A DNA stretch of 64,000 nucleotides from Xenopus tropicalis (GCF_000004195.4 NC_030684.2:69485392-69549391), one strand, 5' to 3'; positions 22,462-34,620 are shown, numbered from the stretch's first letter. Notes: generated by a model from the letters alone, not told the origin. Program-made: numbers and translations.

Positions 22462-22852
22462 GATATAATCCTATAATTGTAGGTTATATGTAATACGGTT
22501 AATTGGTCCTGTTGTGTCCACACTAATAATCAGTCAATCTGTCCTGTTTTGCTTCATGGAAAAATTTGTGCATTGCAATGCATCAAAGTCAATGGGCATT
22601 GCTATTGGGTTTAGTCAGGTTAACACATTGTGAGCAACAATTATCTGCTAAGAACACTCTTGCTCACATTAATATGTAGGATAATGAGGGTCACTTTTTC
22701 CTGCTTTATTACTATAGGTGACCTGACCTGGAGGAAAGATTGCACATTTTATTACTCAACCCAAACTAATGGTAGGCTGTAATTAGGCTGCAGGCTATAC
22801 AATTTGAAAGTACACAAAATATTCTGCTGTGGTTTACAAGAGAAGAATAGCA

Positions 22853-22990
22853 ATGAGCTAAACTGGCCCGTTCACTTCGCTGAAAAAATACAGAAAACTT
22901 AGCAAAATGGCAAAATTTCACCAAATGCTTTGAGGCCAAAGGGCATTTTGCACCTATGCAACTATTGTGTTTTGACTATTAAATGTGTTG
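22853..22990. mobile_element. Possible hAT-type MITE remnant
   Basis: Contains GCAATGAGCTAAACTGGC and TTCACTTCGCTGAAAAAAT, similar to TAGTGATGAGCGAATCTG and TTTGCTTCGCCGAAAAATT. It is strongly decayed. A second scrap, GTCAATCTGTCCTGTTTTGC, lies at 22534-22553. Confidence 0.4.
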
Positions 22991-23079
22991 TCTTTGGGAC
23001 TAAGCATTGAATTTTAAAATATTTCAAAACATGCCCCATTATATATGCATTCTTCAGCTATAATTGAAGATTTGCAGAG

Positions 23080-23367
23080 TACAGGTATTGAATCCGTTAT
23101 CTGGAACTCGATTGTTCAGAAAGCTCAAATTAGGGTAAGGGCATTTCCGTTGACTCCATTTTAATCTAATAATGTAAGATATTAAAAAAATTACTTCCTT
23201 TTTCTCTGTAATAATAAAACAGTACCTTGTACTTGATCTCAACGACAATATAATGAATCTTTATTGGAGGCAAAACAATCCTATTGGGTTTATTGTTTTT
23301 CATTTATTTTTAGCAAATTATTCAAAGACCCCTTATTCAAGCATTCTGGATGACAGGTCCTATACCA
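23080..23367. mobile_element. TA-flanked MITE (CAGGTATGGGACC family), antisense
   Basis: Nearly complete: TACAGGTATTGAATCC at the left and GATGACAGGTCCTATACC at the right, with AATAATAAAACAGTACCTTG inside. The right TA is lost. Confidence 0.82.
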
Positions 23368-23579
23368 TTAATGAACTTTTTAAGAATAATGTTGATTTTC
23401 CCTTATACAAATCGTATGTAAGAACTATCAAGGAAAAGCCCAACACTGGGCTGCAATTCACTATAAGGCCTTCCCAGGCTTCAAAGGGGTTAAGAAGATC
23501 TCTTAGCTGCAGCAGGGGTAATGCAAAACTGATTACAATAATTCACAGTATAATTCTGTAATCTCAAACTTAATATGCT

Positions 23580-25084
23580 AAAATAATGTATGAAAAAGCA
23601 GCTTGTTAACATGCAGAGCACATTGTATTAGTTTTTCAGGGCTGTTTTACAGCTTGCACTATTTGCTCATAGGTAAAAAGGAGTGAAAGCAGACAATAGC
23701 TGGTAAAGTAGAGGTTGAGTCATGTAATTGCATATTCATTTATGCATTAGGGCAGCATTTGTTCTCTGTATGTGATCCCGCTGATTATAAGAGACCCCCA
23801 TGAGTAGCCCGATATTTTTCATACAAATAGATGAATGAGAGAGAGGAAGAGGAAAAATGTCGAGTAATTTTACACAATGGGATAATTTCATTTTCATTTC
23901 TTCCTTTTTGCAAAATGCGTTAGTCCTGTCTCCTGTTATAATTATATTAATAACATGTCTGCAAAAAATATTGATTTAAAGATAATCAGGCACCCAGATC
24001 ATGGTTATTTTTTTAAGTTTTAATGAGCAGAATGGAGCCAGGCTTGCAAAGGAAAACCTAAAATTTCCATTTTTCTTGTAGAACTCACTGCTTATGTAAT
24101 TGATTATTTTAAAAATGGATCAAACATTTTGTTTTATTCTTAAATCAAAGGTGTAAATGGCAGGGAGAAATGTAAAGAGGAGTACTCATCTGTTACTGTT
24201 TTGCATCTAGGTTACTCACTGCTTTCAGAGAAAAAGACCCTCTATCACTGTAATTGTATTCAAAATTGCTCCCTTTGTCAACTTAGCGGAGAGAACTTTT
24301 TTTCCATTTTAAAGCGTAGAAAAAAAAGCAAAAGGTTTATTCTGGCAGAGATGATCCTATCTGTTTAATAATATATTTCTTCAAAAAAGGAAAAAATAAA
24401 TTATACTACAGATGTCCTAATTGTGGCCCTCTGCTCTTGCTCCAAAGAAAACTATAGCCTATTTATGAGTTGCCATCCATTTATTTTCACTTAAATAGGC
24501 AGCAAATTATGAGGAGATAGTTTATATTTATATGTAGGAATAGAAGCTGCTGTGCTGCTTGCTCATCATAGTCTTTAGAGCAATCTTTCGTCAAGAAATA
24601 AATGCTTTAGCAAAGACAAGCAATATGGCGGGTCTAAGTCAGAGTAAAGGGCACACTATACGCTATGCCCTCATATTTTACTGTTTAATCCCTTTATAAT
24701 CAGATGAAAAATAATTTCAGGAAAGTTTACATATGCCAGGCTGATGGAACTCTAATGGGCTCAATATATTTTTACATAAGTTAAATAGTTTATGGTGATG
24801 GTTGTGGTGAATGTGTTGGAGTTGCAGCAACTGAAATACTAGCTCTCTATAGTACAATAAAGTTGCTGTGCATACATTAGCGTTATCTAAACTACCTGTG
24901 ATTTTATTGTGATTGTATTGCTTCCAGTGGGAGAGACTTTAAGCATGCAAACTAAAATTAATGTCAAAATGATGATTAAGGGCATAAAAATATCAGAACA
25001 AGTGTTTTGTGGGCATTACAGAAAAGGAGGCCTTGCTTCTGATTAATACACAGTTTTAATGTATGCGCTCTGTTTAATAAAGAA
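23580..25084. other. Repeat-free AT-rich block, possible conserved non-coding region
   Basis: About 1.5 kb with no transposon end in a window otherwise full of them. It contains an octamer- and POU-like cluster (TTGCATATTC followed by ATTTATGCAT, about 23728-23747) and a paired-homeodomain P2 palindrome TAATTGATTA at 24097-24106. Such features are common in vertebrate enhancers but also arise by chance in AT-rich DNA. No reading frame is supported. Confidence 0.3.
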
Positions 25085-25256
25085 AAAAACAATTATAATT
25101 ATTTATATAGCACCATCTTTTCCTGCAGTGCTTTACAGACTAGGGGAATACAAATACAAGGCATAACAGTTTAAATAGAAACCAGAATAGATGCACAGTT
25201 ATAATAATTGTTAGAACAGAATAGGGTGACTCGGCTCTCAAAAACTTACAATCAAA
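25085..25256 (-). mobile_element. L2-like LINE/SINE 3' end, antisense
   Basis: ATTATTTATATAGCACCATC, CTGCAGTGCTTTACAGAC and CAAAAACTTACAATCAAAA are the antisense signature of the frog L2-like 3' end. Its far end abuts the foldback MITE that follows. Confidence 0.75.
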
Positions 25257-25416
25257 AGGCAAAGACGCACGGAGCTACTAGTAGCAGCTACTTGTCACAG
25301 CTACAAAAATGGACAATGCTGATTGTTTACTGATTACTCTCTATGGCAGGCTATTTTATGGCATTTAGTAGCCATGACAAGTAGCTGCTACTAAGTAGCT
25401 CCATGTGTCTTTGTCC
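25257..25416. mobile_element. Foldback MITE (GACACACGGAGCTACTAG type), copy 1
   Basis: The arms GGCAAAGACGCACGGAGC followed by TACTAGTAGC, and GCTACTAAGTAGC followed by TCCATGTGTCTTTGTCC, are inverted repeats. GACAATGCTGATTG marks the loop side. It is the same family as the nested copy at 53238-53423. No clear duplication. Confidence 0.75.
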
Positions 25417-25424
25417 TAAGAGCT

Positions 25425-26246
25425 GTTTATAGTCATTGTACATTCTGATCCATTCATGTTATCAGTAAATTAAAAAAGACATTTAAAATGCATTTTAAAA
25501 AAAATCTACCATAGAATTGAGAAACTCCTTCCTGCTCTATTAATGAGTTCTAGGGGCTAAAAGCATTGTCTATCCTGTTTCCACCCTCATAGACCATAGT
25601 TACCACCACATTTTTTTTTCTTCAATATTTTTTCTTTCTTATTAGCTAGTATTGATCACTATCTCATCTTGACCAATCATGAAAATTTGCAAACTTTTAT
25701 ATAATACAGTTCATATTTTCACTTGTCAATTAATACAAAATACTGTTACAAAAATATTACATCTGTCATGTTATTTATCATATTAATCAACTAATTAAAA
25801 ACCCATGTCTCCTCGATCCCTATAATATTATACAGTCAATTGAAAAGTCTTCTTATGTCTTAACATATGATCAAATTTAAAGTATTATTCCTATTACTAA
25901 AATCAGGAAAACCACAAGATAAAAGTTGGCAGTGTATGGCTATCTTACCAACTTTTGGAGCTAGACACTCTACTGCAGTGGGAATATTATTAGGGGTCCA
26001 TCTCTCAATTTCTTAGAAAACATTAAAAAAGTTTGATAGGGCTTTTTAGATAATAATAATAACAAAAAGACTTGCTATGGTTTCAAGTGAACTGTGCACT
26101 TCAAGTGAACTTTTACACTAAAAAGTTGCAATAATCAAAGTTTACATCACCATAAACTACATATCTCAGAATCATTAAACCTTAGCAAACAGCTACAGAA
26201 TTCAGACTGAAATGGTTGAAAATGTTTTTCAATTTGAACAATAAGA
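25425..26246. other. Stretch without recognised feature
   Basis: AT-rich, with A and T homopolymers and no supported gene or transposon end. Confidence 0.35.
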
Positions 26247-26254
26247 GCAGTCTT

Positions 26255-26828
26255 TAGTGATGGGCGAAATGTTTCGCCAGGCATGGATTCGCGGCGAATT
26301 TCCGCGTTTCACCACTGGCAGATTGTTTCGCGAAACGAATGAAAAAATTTGCCGTGGAAAAATTCGCCGCACGTCCAAAAATTGTCCAAGAATAGCTGCG
26401 GGCGACAAAAGAATAGCCGCGGGCGACAAAAGAATAGCCACGGGCGACAAAAGAATAGCCGTGCAACTAAATAATAGCCGCTGGCAATGAAACAATAGCC
26501 GTGCAACAAAATAATAGCCGCGGGCGACAAAATAATAGCCGCGCAACAAAATAATAGCCGCGGGTGACGAAACAATAGCCGTGCAACAAAATTATAGCCG
26601 CGGGCGACGAAACAATAGCCGCGCGACAAAATAATAGCCGCGGGCAATGAAACAATAGCCACGCGACAAAAGAATAGCCGCGGGCGATGAAACAATAGCC
26701 ACGCGACAAAAGAATAGCCGCGGGCGACAATTTTTTTTGTCGCACAACATTTTCGCCGTTTCGCTGATCTTTTGAAAGATTCGCAAATTTTTTGGCGAAG
26801 CAAAATGGAACAGATTCTCTCATCACTA
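26255..26828. mobile_element. hAT-type MITE with 17-unit internal array
   Basis: The longest copy (574 bp). It starts TAGTGATGGGCGAAATG, ends ATTCTCTCATCACTA, and has an exact 8-bp duplication GCAGTCTT (26247-26254 and 26829-26836). It lies opposite to the copies at 5383 and 40372. The array makes up about 60% of it and gives open frames of 164 and 138 codons on the minus strand. Those frames are repetitive and share no transposase features, so they are not genes. Confidence 0.93.
26391..26731. repeat. 17 x 20-21 bp array inside hAT MITE
   Basis: Seventeen units of the form AATAGCCGCGGGCGACAAA. Many alternate between a CGGGCGAC form and a shorter CGCAACAA form, which gives a higher-order period of about 41 bp over 26461-26640. 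This suggests that two-unit blocks were amplified after single-unit expansion. Unlike CRISPR, there are no unique spacers. Confidence 0.95.
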
Positions 26829-27179
26829 GCAGTCTTTGCTGTATTTCAGTATTGTTCAGTATTTTGAAAAAAAAGATATACATACACTAATATGGAGGCT
26901 CCTGCTCATAAGATTCAGTATAAATCTCTAGGGGTATAATAATATATATAACTGTGATATATTGAGCACTTACAGAAAAATAGGTATAGAAATCCAAAGT
27001 AAATGATAGCTATGTTTATAAGAAGGATATATTATCCTTTTAAATCTGAACCTAGGTCACCAAACCCTTAATTATGCAAAAGCAGTGGGCCCAAACTAAT
27101 TAGTGTTTAATGAGATGTGATGTGTACATATTTCCTAGTATGTTTACACATAAAATACAGAACAGGATTTGTATGTATT

Positions 27180-27335
27180 CCAGTTTCCTCCCACACTCCA
27201 AAAACATACAGGCAGATTCCTGAGTGTGTCTGACCATGATAGAGGCCTTAGAATGGGGCAGGGACTGATATGAATGATTTATAATATCTGTATATCAATG
27301 TCTCAGTGCTATATACATAATAAAAACAATTATTT
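27180..27335 (+). mobile_element. L2-like LINE/SINE 3' end, sense
   Basis: TTTCCTCCCACACTCC with AAAAACATACAGGCAG, then AATGGGGCAGGGACTGATAT and CAGTGCTATATACATAATAA, the sense 3' part of the same frog family. Confidence 0.7.
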
Positions 27336-27626
27336 ATGTGGTTTGATTGACCCCTGGACACATCTTGGAATGTCTCATATGTAGAAAATATAAGCAATAA
27401 GTACTGTAATCATTAGGGTGCTGTTAAGAGGATAAAAAAGAGGTCAGTTATTTTTTAAAATCTGGGATATATGGTATTCATGTATATGTAAAGAAGGCCT
27501 TCTGGTTTTGTAGGAGGAGTGCAAGTCCCAAAAATGGCATTCATGTCATTGGGGTAGAATTTGACTAAAAGTAGATTGAATATGAGTAATGCATAGACAG
27601 GGTGTGCAAAGCAAGTACTCTAAGCC

Positions 27627-27719
27627 TGAGGGCACATGGAGCATTGGCTCTGCTGCACTCGCCCTGTGTTTTTCTTTCAGACTGAAAGGGCAGCAAAGCC
27701 AGCGCTCTGTGTGCCCTCA
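27627..27719. mobile_element. Short foldback MITE (TGAGGGCACA ends)
   Basis: TGAGGGCACATGGAGC and GCTCTGTGTGCCCTCA are inverted repeats, and the inner GCATTGGCTCTGCTGC pairs with GCAGCAAAGCCAGCGC. The whole 93 bp folds back. No duplication is clear. The paired short open frames on both strands only reflect this symmetry. Confidence 0.7.
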
Positions 27720-30717
27720 ATCTGAGGTTCAGACTCAGTTCCAACATGGCATACACATTATTGTTGTACCTCTAAGCTACACTCAAATAATAAGGACAAA
27801 TGCTAAATAATGTTATTCAAACTTCAGTAATGGTGGAGAATATTGGCATAAAACATCGGCCTACTGCTTCCTTTCATATCTTCATCCTGTTACACTAAGG
27901 GACACTTAGCTGTGAAATTGACCATTTTCTCACAATTGCATGTTTTGTTTATGCTATATAACATTTTCTTACATTTGAATTAAAAATGAGCTATTTTGAG
28001 CTAATGGCTCGGTGAAATTTTGTTAGGATCACCCAGGAGACTGTGAGTAGAGACATCCTGTTGCTAGGCAACATGCTGAAACATGACATCTACAAATGCA
28101 CTATAAAATCATTTAAAATATAAGGGCTTTCCATTTAGAAAATGGCTTGAGAAGGTGCATTATGCATAAGTGTCAACTGTGCCAAAATTGCTTCATTTAC
28201 CTCAATTCTGCTTGCCCACACTCCAAGCTGAGCATGTTAACATACAGCAGCCTAGAAAGCTAAGCAGTCTTTAAAATACCCTTGTGTGATTTACTCTTGG
28301 AGCAGTTTAAATATACTTTCACTGTTCCCCGCTAATATGCAGAAGATGCAGTGCATATATCTGAAGAATACAGTAATGGTTACATGAAGATTGTGTGGTG
28401 GGTACAGTACCTGTAAAATGCCGTAGTTATATGACACTGGTACATGTGAAAGTCCCTTTTTTATAGAGTGATAACATCCATACAAAGCAGTACAAGTTAA
28501 AATAATTTCAATGTTCAAACAGTTTATATTATATATATAATTCTTATTCACAACATTGTAAATACTGCAAATGCTATAATATCCAAGAAGGATATAATAA
28601 GAAGAAGAAATAAAAGGTTAATGCACATATAATACACAAGAGCCATGAATATCCATTAAATTATATTTTTATAAATGGTTCAGAATTCACTTCGGAGTTC
28701 TATGATCTGTATAAAAGCATGGGGCCTTCAGCCTCACACATTTATATGGTTATGCAACTTCAAGTTGACTTATAATATCCTTATATTTTACAATAGGGGG
28801 TACATTATTCACTATATACACACACAAGATAAGCCTTTTGTGCACTGATCTGACATACATGTACCAATACCTCTGGATGTTTGGGCCATGTAAGACTTAT
28901 TTGTGAGCAGGATGTTTGGGGGATCAGTTACTCAATCTATTCTCAGTGCAAGCAATAAAGATAAGTTTCTTGACTTATTTGACTTGAATCTTGTAGCTCA
29001 CTCTCACAAGTCTCTAACCTTTGTTTGCCCATACATTTCACAACTTGTTCCCGTAATCATACCCCCATTTATCTACTTTAGCACTGTGCATGATTCCCTA
29101 TTGCAGCTTTCCCCTGGCAAAGACCAAGAGCCCAAACATATATTTTTTCACAACTGTGAAGACATGCAATAAGATAAAAGTATCTTTAATGAATGTCATA
29201 CAGTATATTCACAAACGGGGCAAAATGTTGTGCAATTGCACTAGTGCTTGGTAAATGAACTCTCCGTTAAGAAAACAATATGGACAAGATTTGAAATGAG
29301 ATTAAATGCAAACACAGCAGGCTGGTAAAATGTATAGTGTGCATGCTTTTCTTTGAAAAACCATACTTTGTATGCATCAATAATAAAAGAAATAAGTATG
29401 CAAAATGAGATGATAAAAAGAAAGCTGAAATGCCTCAGGGAGCAGGTGGGTCACTTAACTGTGTCTGAAGGCAGCTTGGCATAGACATGTCAGTAATGCA
29501 TTGCAGAAATGTGGGCCAAAGGGAGTAATCTGTTTGTAACTTTTTTTTAAATTTTCAGATACTAAAATATTAAAACATATTTTCATACCAGATTTTATTA
29601 AACATTCAATATTAAGCATGTTCAGATTATTTGTTTCCATATTTGTGATTTTGGTCATGTATCTCTATCATCAAAGCCAGAAGGACATCTGCTTCTTGCT
29701 TGCTTTGCCTTTTTTGTCCAGCCAAGTGGGCACCTCCTGCAGCCCATATGAAAATGAGCAACTTACATGATATTGGAAAATGCTTTCTTTAACGTGACAT
29801 TGATGAGAATCACTACATTTTAGACTTGACATAATTCAAAATGCATTTGTTTTCACACTTAAAATAACCATCAGTCAAGAGCAGTGTATTTTGTAGTAGT
29901 TTTTTCCCGGACTGGAAAAGTATCATGCTGCAATCTGTTCCAACTTAAGATCATTTCCAGAAAGGGATAGATTTAACACATGCTAAACAATAACCCACTG
30001 AGCAGAAGAGATGCTCTTTCATAAGTACTGGTCTCTCTGCGATTAAGCAATCACACTTTTTTGTGGTATAAACATACTGTAATATTTCATTTGTTTGTAA
30101 TTATTATTAAAATGTACTTACAAAAAACAGGGATGCATAAAATTAGCATAGCTGGGAACAAACAAATGTGTTTATATATTAAAGCAGATGGATACAGAGT
30201 TTTAGTACAGAAATATTACAAATTTAGATGCGGAACTATGATTCCCAGCATCATCTTATAGCCGCTGTTTATAAAGGGTGCTGAGAATGGTCACTCAGTA
30301 ACAGCAGAAGAGCCAAGTGTTTAAGTGCTAATATAGGGATCACCTGTTTCCAATCTATACACTAACTTAAAAAACTTTGTAGAAAGTAATATTCTTTTTG
30401 GAATCTCTAAAGGAGAGGGAAATATTGTTGTGGGGTGGTCTAGGTAGCTCTAAATGTATTGGAAAGCCCTTCTAAATTAGCTTAAAGTAGTTGGATGTAC
30501 TAAATACTAGAAGCTTGACCCATGGGCTTCATGAAAGGTACAGAATAAAAATAAGGAGGGGGTGCATCTAGATTTATTCTCTTTGCCAAAACACTCTTAT
30601 AGACTGATAGGATTGTTCAATAATCAAGGCATGTTTTATATCATTTTTCAGTTGGGTTCCCATTTCGACTATAGAGTCACACATTCACTGTTATCAGAAT
30701 ATAAACATATAAGAAAA
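27720..30717. other. Repeat-poor stretch without recognised gene
   Basis: Three kilobases of AT-rich DNA with no transposon ends I recognise and no open frame above 89 codons. The 89-codon frame at 28903-29172 has no recognisable domain. Confidence 0.35.
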
Positions 30718-30890
30718 TTAGGGACATATTTATTATAGTGTGTAAGATAACATCACTGGTGATGTTGTCCATAGCAACCAATCAGCAACGGCCACCTATA
30801 TGTTAGAAAACAAAAGTAAAGATCTGACTGGTTGCTATTGGGAGCATAACCAGTGATGCTGGCTTACACACAATGAAAATATGCCCCTAA
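30718..30890. mobile_element. Foldback MITE with CCAAT core (TTAGGGACATATTT ends)
   Basis: TTAGGGACATATTTATTATA with GTGTGTAAG at the left and CTTACACACA with ATATGCCCCTAA at the right. Inside, TAGCAACCAATCAGCAAC pairs with the GGTTGCTATTGGG side. It is 173 bp and non-coding. Confidence 0.75.
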
Positions 30891-31325
30891 GTGTTTACAA
30901 TAAAGAGTTTACTAATAACCATTAATGATATGAATCACAATTATGCCATACTTTAACGTTCAAATAGGAGGCTCATGCAGCCCACCCTCTTTGCAAGGCA
31001 TGTGGGCCTTAGCCATTGAAATTATCCAGCTTTCCTGTTAAAGATCAATGTAGACTCTGGGTCAGTTTCCCAAATGGTGCTTTATATACAGAGCAGTAAC
31101 ACCTGAATTAAACATCTAAACCCCCGGTATCCTTTCTTTTTGTTGAAATGGCTTTGGTTATATGTACCAGAAAGTTGTACTTCTTCCTCCTAAGATAAAA
31201 CATTGTAATGCAGTTGCTCTTAACTGAAGATTTCAAGGCAATGTAAACAAACTTATAACACCATTATCTTACAGAACCCACCCCTGTAGATTGAAACCTG
31301 TGGACATGACCCTCATTACCTAATG

Positions 31326-31633
31326 CAGGGGTCCCCAACCTTTCTTACTGGTGAGCCACAGTCAAATGTAAAAAGACTTGGAGAGCAACACAAGCATCAT
31401 AAAAGTTCATGGAGGAGCCAAATAAGGGCTAAGATTGGCTATTAGGGAGCCTCTATGCACACTATCAGCTTACAGGGGGCTTTATTTGGTAGTAAATCTT
31501 GTTTTTAATCAACCAAAACTTGCCACTAAGTCAGGAATTCAAAAATAACTACCTGGTTTGGGGGCACCAAGAGTAACATCCAAGGGGTTGGGGAGCGACA
31601 TGTTTACCCTGAGCCATTGGTTGGGGATCAAAG
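31326..31633. mobile_element. hAT element, CAGGGATCCCCAACC family, copy 2
   Basis: CAGGGGTCCCCAACCTTTC at the left, CACAGTCAAATG and CACAAGCATCAT inside, and CATTGGTTGGGGATC at the right. The last bases are altered and no 8-bp duplication can be read. Confidence 0.85.
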
Positions 31634-32059
31634 TGTTTGAAATTTATATTACATCATGTACACTGCTGTTGGCACTTTTTAAATAAATGTTATAATAATA
31701 ATATAAGCCTGATAGAGATGCTTTATATGGGTAGGGCACTTATTTTAACAAAAACATAAAAACTGTAACAGACACTTGATCTTTATAGGTGTAATGAGTT
31801 TTAAAAGAATCCAGTATCTTGCAAATATTTTCCACAAACACTTTAAATTAAATAACTTGGTGGAAACCAAAGTTCGAAAAGTACAATGTTTTCCACTCAA
31901 AAAAGTTCTTAGGCTGTGCTGATCTGTTACCATGGAGATAGATGCCACATGGAACTCTAGAAGAATGACAAGCAATTAAAATACCAAGATGTTTAGCTAT
32001 GTAGAGTATTTTCACACCGGGCACCTTGCAGTTTGGCCCCCAATTTGACATTCTTGGTT

Positions 32060-32660
32060 ATTGATTTAGCTATGCAAGATGAGGTTGGCAGCTGTAATTA
32101 CATATTTTGTGATGACTATTCCTGACATCTCATAAATCCCAGCGATTTGCCTTCTTTTTTTCCCTAGACAGTAGACATGTCTTGTTTTCTAAAAATAAAT
32201 ATATATGTATACGTGTGTGTATAATGGGTAACTGCAGTGTTAGATTGACTGCTGTTAACAAGTATTAATTACACTGATGACATACAAGCATTAGATAATT
32301 ATACCTTAAGGATTTCATTTTAATTTGTAGCGCTCATTTTCTGCTTGAAAAACCATGTTGCTCATGACGTGATGAGAAAAAATATCAAGCTATTTTTATT
32401 AAATTATTCCTGAATTACTTTCCACATGCAAGAATAAGTGCAATTTCAAAAAGTTATTGACTTCCATAAGAAGACTATTCAAATGACTTATTATTTTGGA
32501 GTCATAAATCTTTATTCCTTATGGATTTAAACTATCTCTAATTGAGAAGGGAATGTAACAATAATTAAAGCATTCACAATCAGAAATTTGGCTAAACTGG
32601 ACCTTGACAGTTAGTAACTACTGCACAATCACGTGTATATACTGTAAATAGAGAAAAAGA
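32060..32660. other. Repeat-free block, possible conserved non-coding region
   Basis: About 600 bp without transposon ends. It includes the near-palindrome CTCATGACGTGATGAG (32361-32376, 14 of 16 positions symmetric), which holds a CRE-like TGACGTGA core, along with several TAATTA/TAAT words. No reading frame. A conserved regulatory role is inference only. Confidence 0.25.
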
Positions 32661-32802
32661 AATGGCTGCTTTTCCCCTGCCAAAGCCAAGCTTTAAGACA
32701 GGGAGCACAGCCAGTGGATTTAAAGCTGGGGGTATAAGACTAGATCTGTTAGACTAGGTGTGTAGCCTTGGTGTGTTTTTAGATAGTGATCTCTCCCTTA
32801 AA

Positions 32803-32975
32803 CATTAGGGGGTTATGCAAGATCAGGAGCAAAGTTTGCTAAACTTCTGATCACCTAAAGCAACCAATCAGCAGGTAGCATTCACTGGTCACCTGATTAA
32901 ACAGAAGCATCTTATTGGTTGATACGGGTTACTGCTCCTGAGCAATTTTTGTGCCTTATAACATATGGGGGTAGG
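32803..32975. mobile_element. Foldback MITE with CCAAT core (GGGGTTATG ends)
   Basis: Begins TTAGGGGGTTATGCAAG and ends GCCTTATAACATATGGGGG. GCAACCAATCAGCAGGTAGC and TCACTGGTCACCTGATT inside match the copy at 52984-53515, and the CTTATTGGTTG side pairs back. Confidence 0.75.
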
Positions 32976-32999
32976 TGTCAGATAACATCAGATCAACAT

Positions 33000-33500
33000 T
33001 ATTCCAACTCAGAAACACTGAAATAACAAAACATTGGATTCCAGCAGAGGATATGCCAATATTACTCCATGTTTTCCATTTGCTCAAAACTGAATTACTG
33101 TAATGTACTGTATTGATGTACTGTACTGAAAAAGAACAGCATACATTACAGGAGGTACAAAATACAGCTGTGAGGTTACTCACCCATCAACACCACCCAC
33201 ACCACAGAACTCCAATTCTATGTTCCCTTCAATGGATCCCCATTAAATGGAGGATATTAAATAAACTTTTTTTATTTAAATCACAAAATAATCAAGGCAC
33301 TGTTTATTTGGAAGACCTTCTGATGCCTCATATCCCCTAATCCCTTCTGTTCTTCAGGAAAACTCAAAGTACCCAGGGAGGCACTAAAATCTTTTGTATC
33401 TTGTGCCTTCTATCTCACACTGGTAACTTGGGATGGGTTCATTTGTTAGAGAGGGCAGGTTATTTTATCGTAGCATTTCAAACAAAATTAAAGGCTTTAG
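33000..33500 (+). mobile_element. L2-clade LINE reverse-transcriptase relic
   Basis: The plus-strand frame 33113-33340 reads the region just after the reverse-transcriptase domain of L2 elements: LQEVQNTAVRLLTH, then TPILCSLQWIPIKWRI, then LFLFKSQNNQGTVYLEDLL. Known L2 elements have L-VQNAAAR-LT, TP-L-LHWLPV--RI and YKALNG-AP-YL-DLL. Upstream codons near 33085 resemble SKLDYCN with a stop. The frame is interrupted and 5'-truncated, so it is a pseudogene of a mobile element. Confidence 0.88.
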
Positions 33501-33959
33501 GGTGGGCTGGTAGGAAATAAGATATACAATAGGATATACAATGGGATTAAAAAGTTATTTTCAGTTATTTTTTAATCCATTAAAGATCAAGGAAATTATT
33601 CACTGAATAAAGACTATTAATAATGTATTGAATTGTATCTACATTTATGATTCTTTGATACTGGTTTTGTCATTAAGCTTGTGTCAAAGTATACATTACA
33701 TATAGCAGGGTTAATGTAAGTCGTCCCATGATGGCCCAATCCCTTGCCCCCAACATGCGGCATGTGCAGTGCTCAGTGCCAAAGGCTCATACAGATTTTT
33801 TTTCTTGGTGGGTCTTGCTTCTGTAATGAAACTTGAGTAATGTTATTATGACAATACGTTTCCAATATAGCAGCACAATTGTAACAAAATGAAAAAAAGG
33901 GCAAATGTTTTAGAACAGATTTAGGGGGTTCCAAATATAATAGATGGTCAGAGGAAAAC

Positions 33960-34620
33960 CCATCTGCCCATGCCTACTCACCAGAGACCCCATTTGCCTT
34001 GACCTCTCAACCCGAGGACTTATGACATGATTTACTCACCCTGGATCAGAAAATTTGCCTTGACACTAAGCCATGTGCCTTGGCCTCCAGACCTGAGTAA
34101 CGAACAGGAGCTGGGGATCTATTCACCTTGGACTTCAATACCAAATTCCAGACCGAAGGAAACATGTGCCATCCCACAAGACCTAAGACCTATCTGCCCT
34201 GGCCTGCCCATTTTGTAGGTAAGGAAGGAATAGAGGGATAAACTGATAGTGGTAGCTATGGGGGAAAGGAAGTGAGAAGTTGAAGTCAGTGGATAGGAGC
34301 CATAGCAGAAATTGTGTAAGTCAGAGGCTACGGGTTGTGAAGATTAGCTGGTGGTGAAAGTGGAGTGACAAATATAAGGGGACTAGACTCTGGATTTTGT
34401 TATGTTGGTTAACAGATTCTCCAAAGGAGCAGCCTTCAGTTGCTAGGGTGTGGAGAAACCACTGGTTGTTATAATGCCAGTGCATTGGAAGTGCATATGA
34501 TAGTAAATTTTTGTTAATAAACTTGGCTGCAGCCTTTTCAACCCACTAAAGAAGTGTATGACTGAGTGTTTATTAAAAGGGGGTGATAAGTTTGTGGGGA
34601 GAGGGTTCAAGACTTGTCGC
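33960..34620 (+). other. GC-richer unclassified block, possibly retroelement-derived
   Basis: Contains degenerate recurring words (CTGCCC-TGCC, TTTGCCTTGAC, TGTGCCTTGGCC) about 50-60 bp apart over 33965-34210. Near 34515 there is GTTAATAAACTTGGCTGC, which is similar to the polyadenylation region of some LTRs. No ends or duplications are visible, so the origin is open. Confidence 0.3.

Noticed and set aside
26391..26731. CRISPR-like regular array
   Set aside because: The repeats are adjacent and near identical with no unique spacers, and the array lies inside a hAT MITE with its own duplication.
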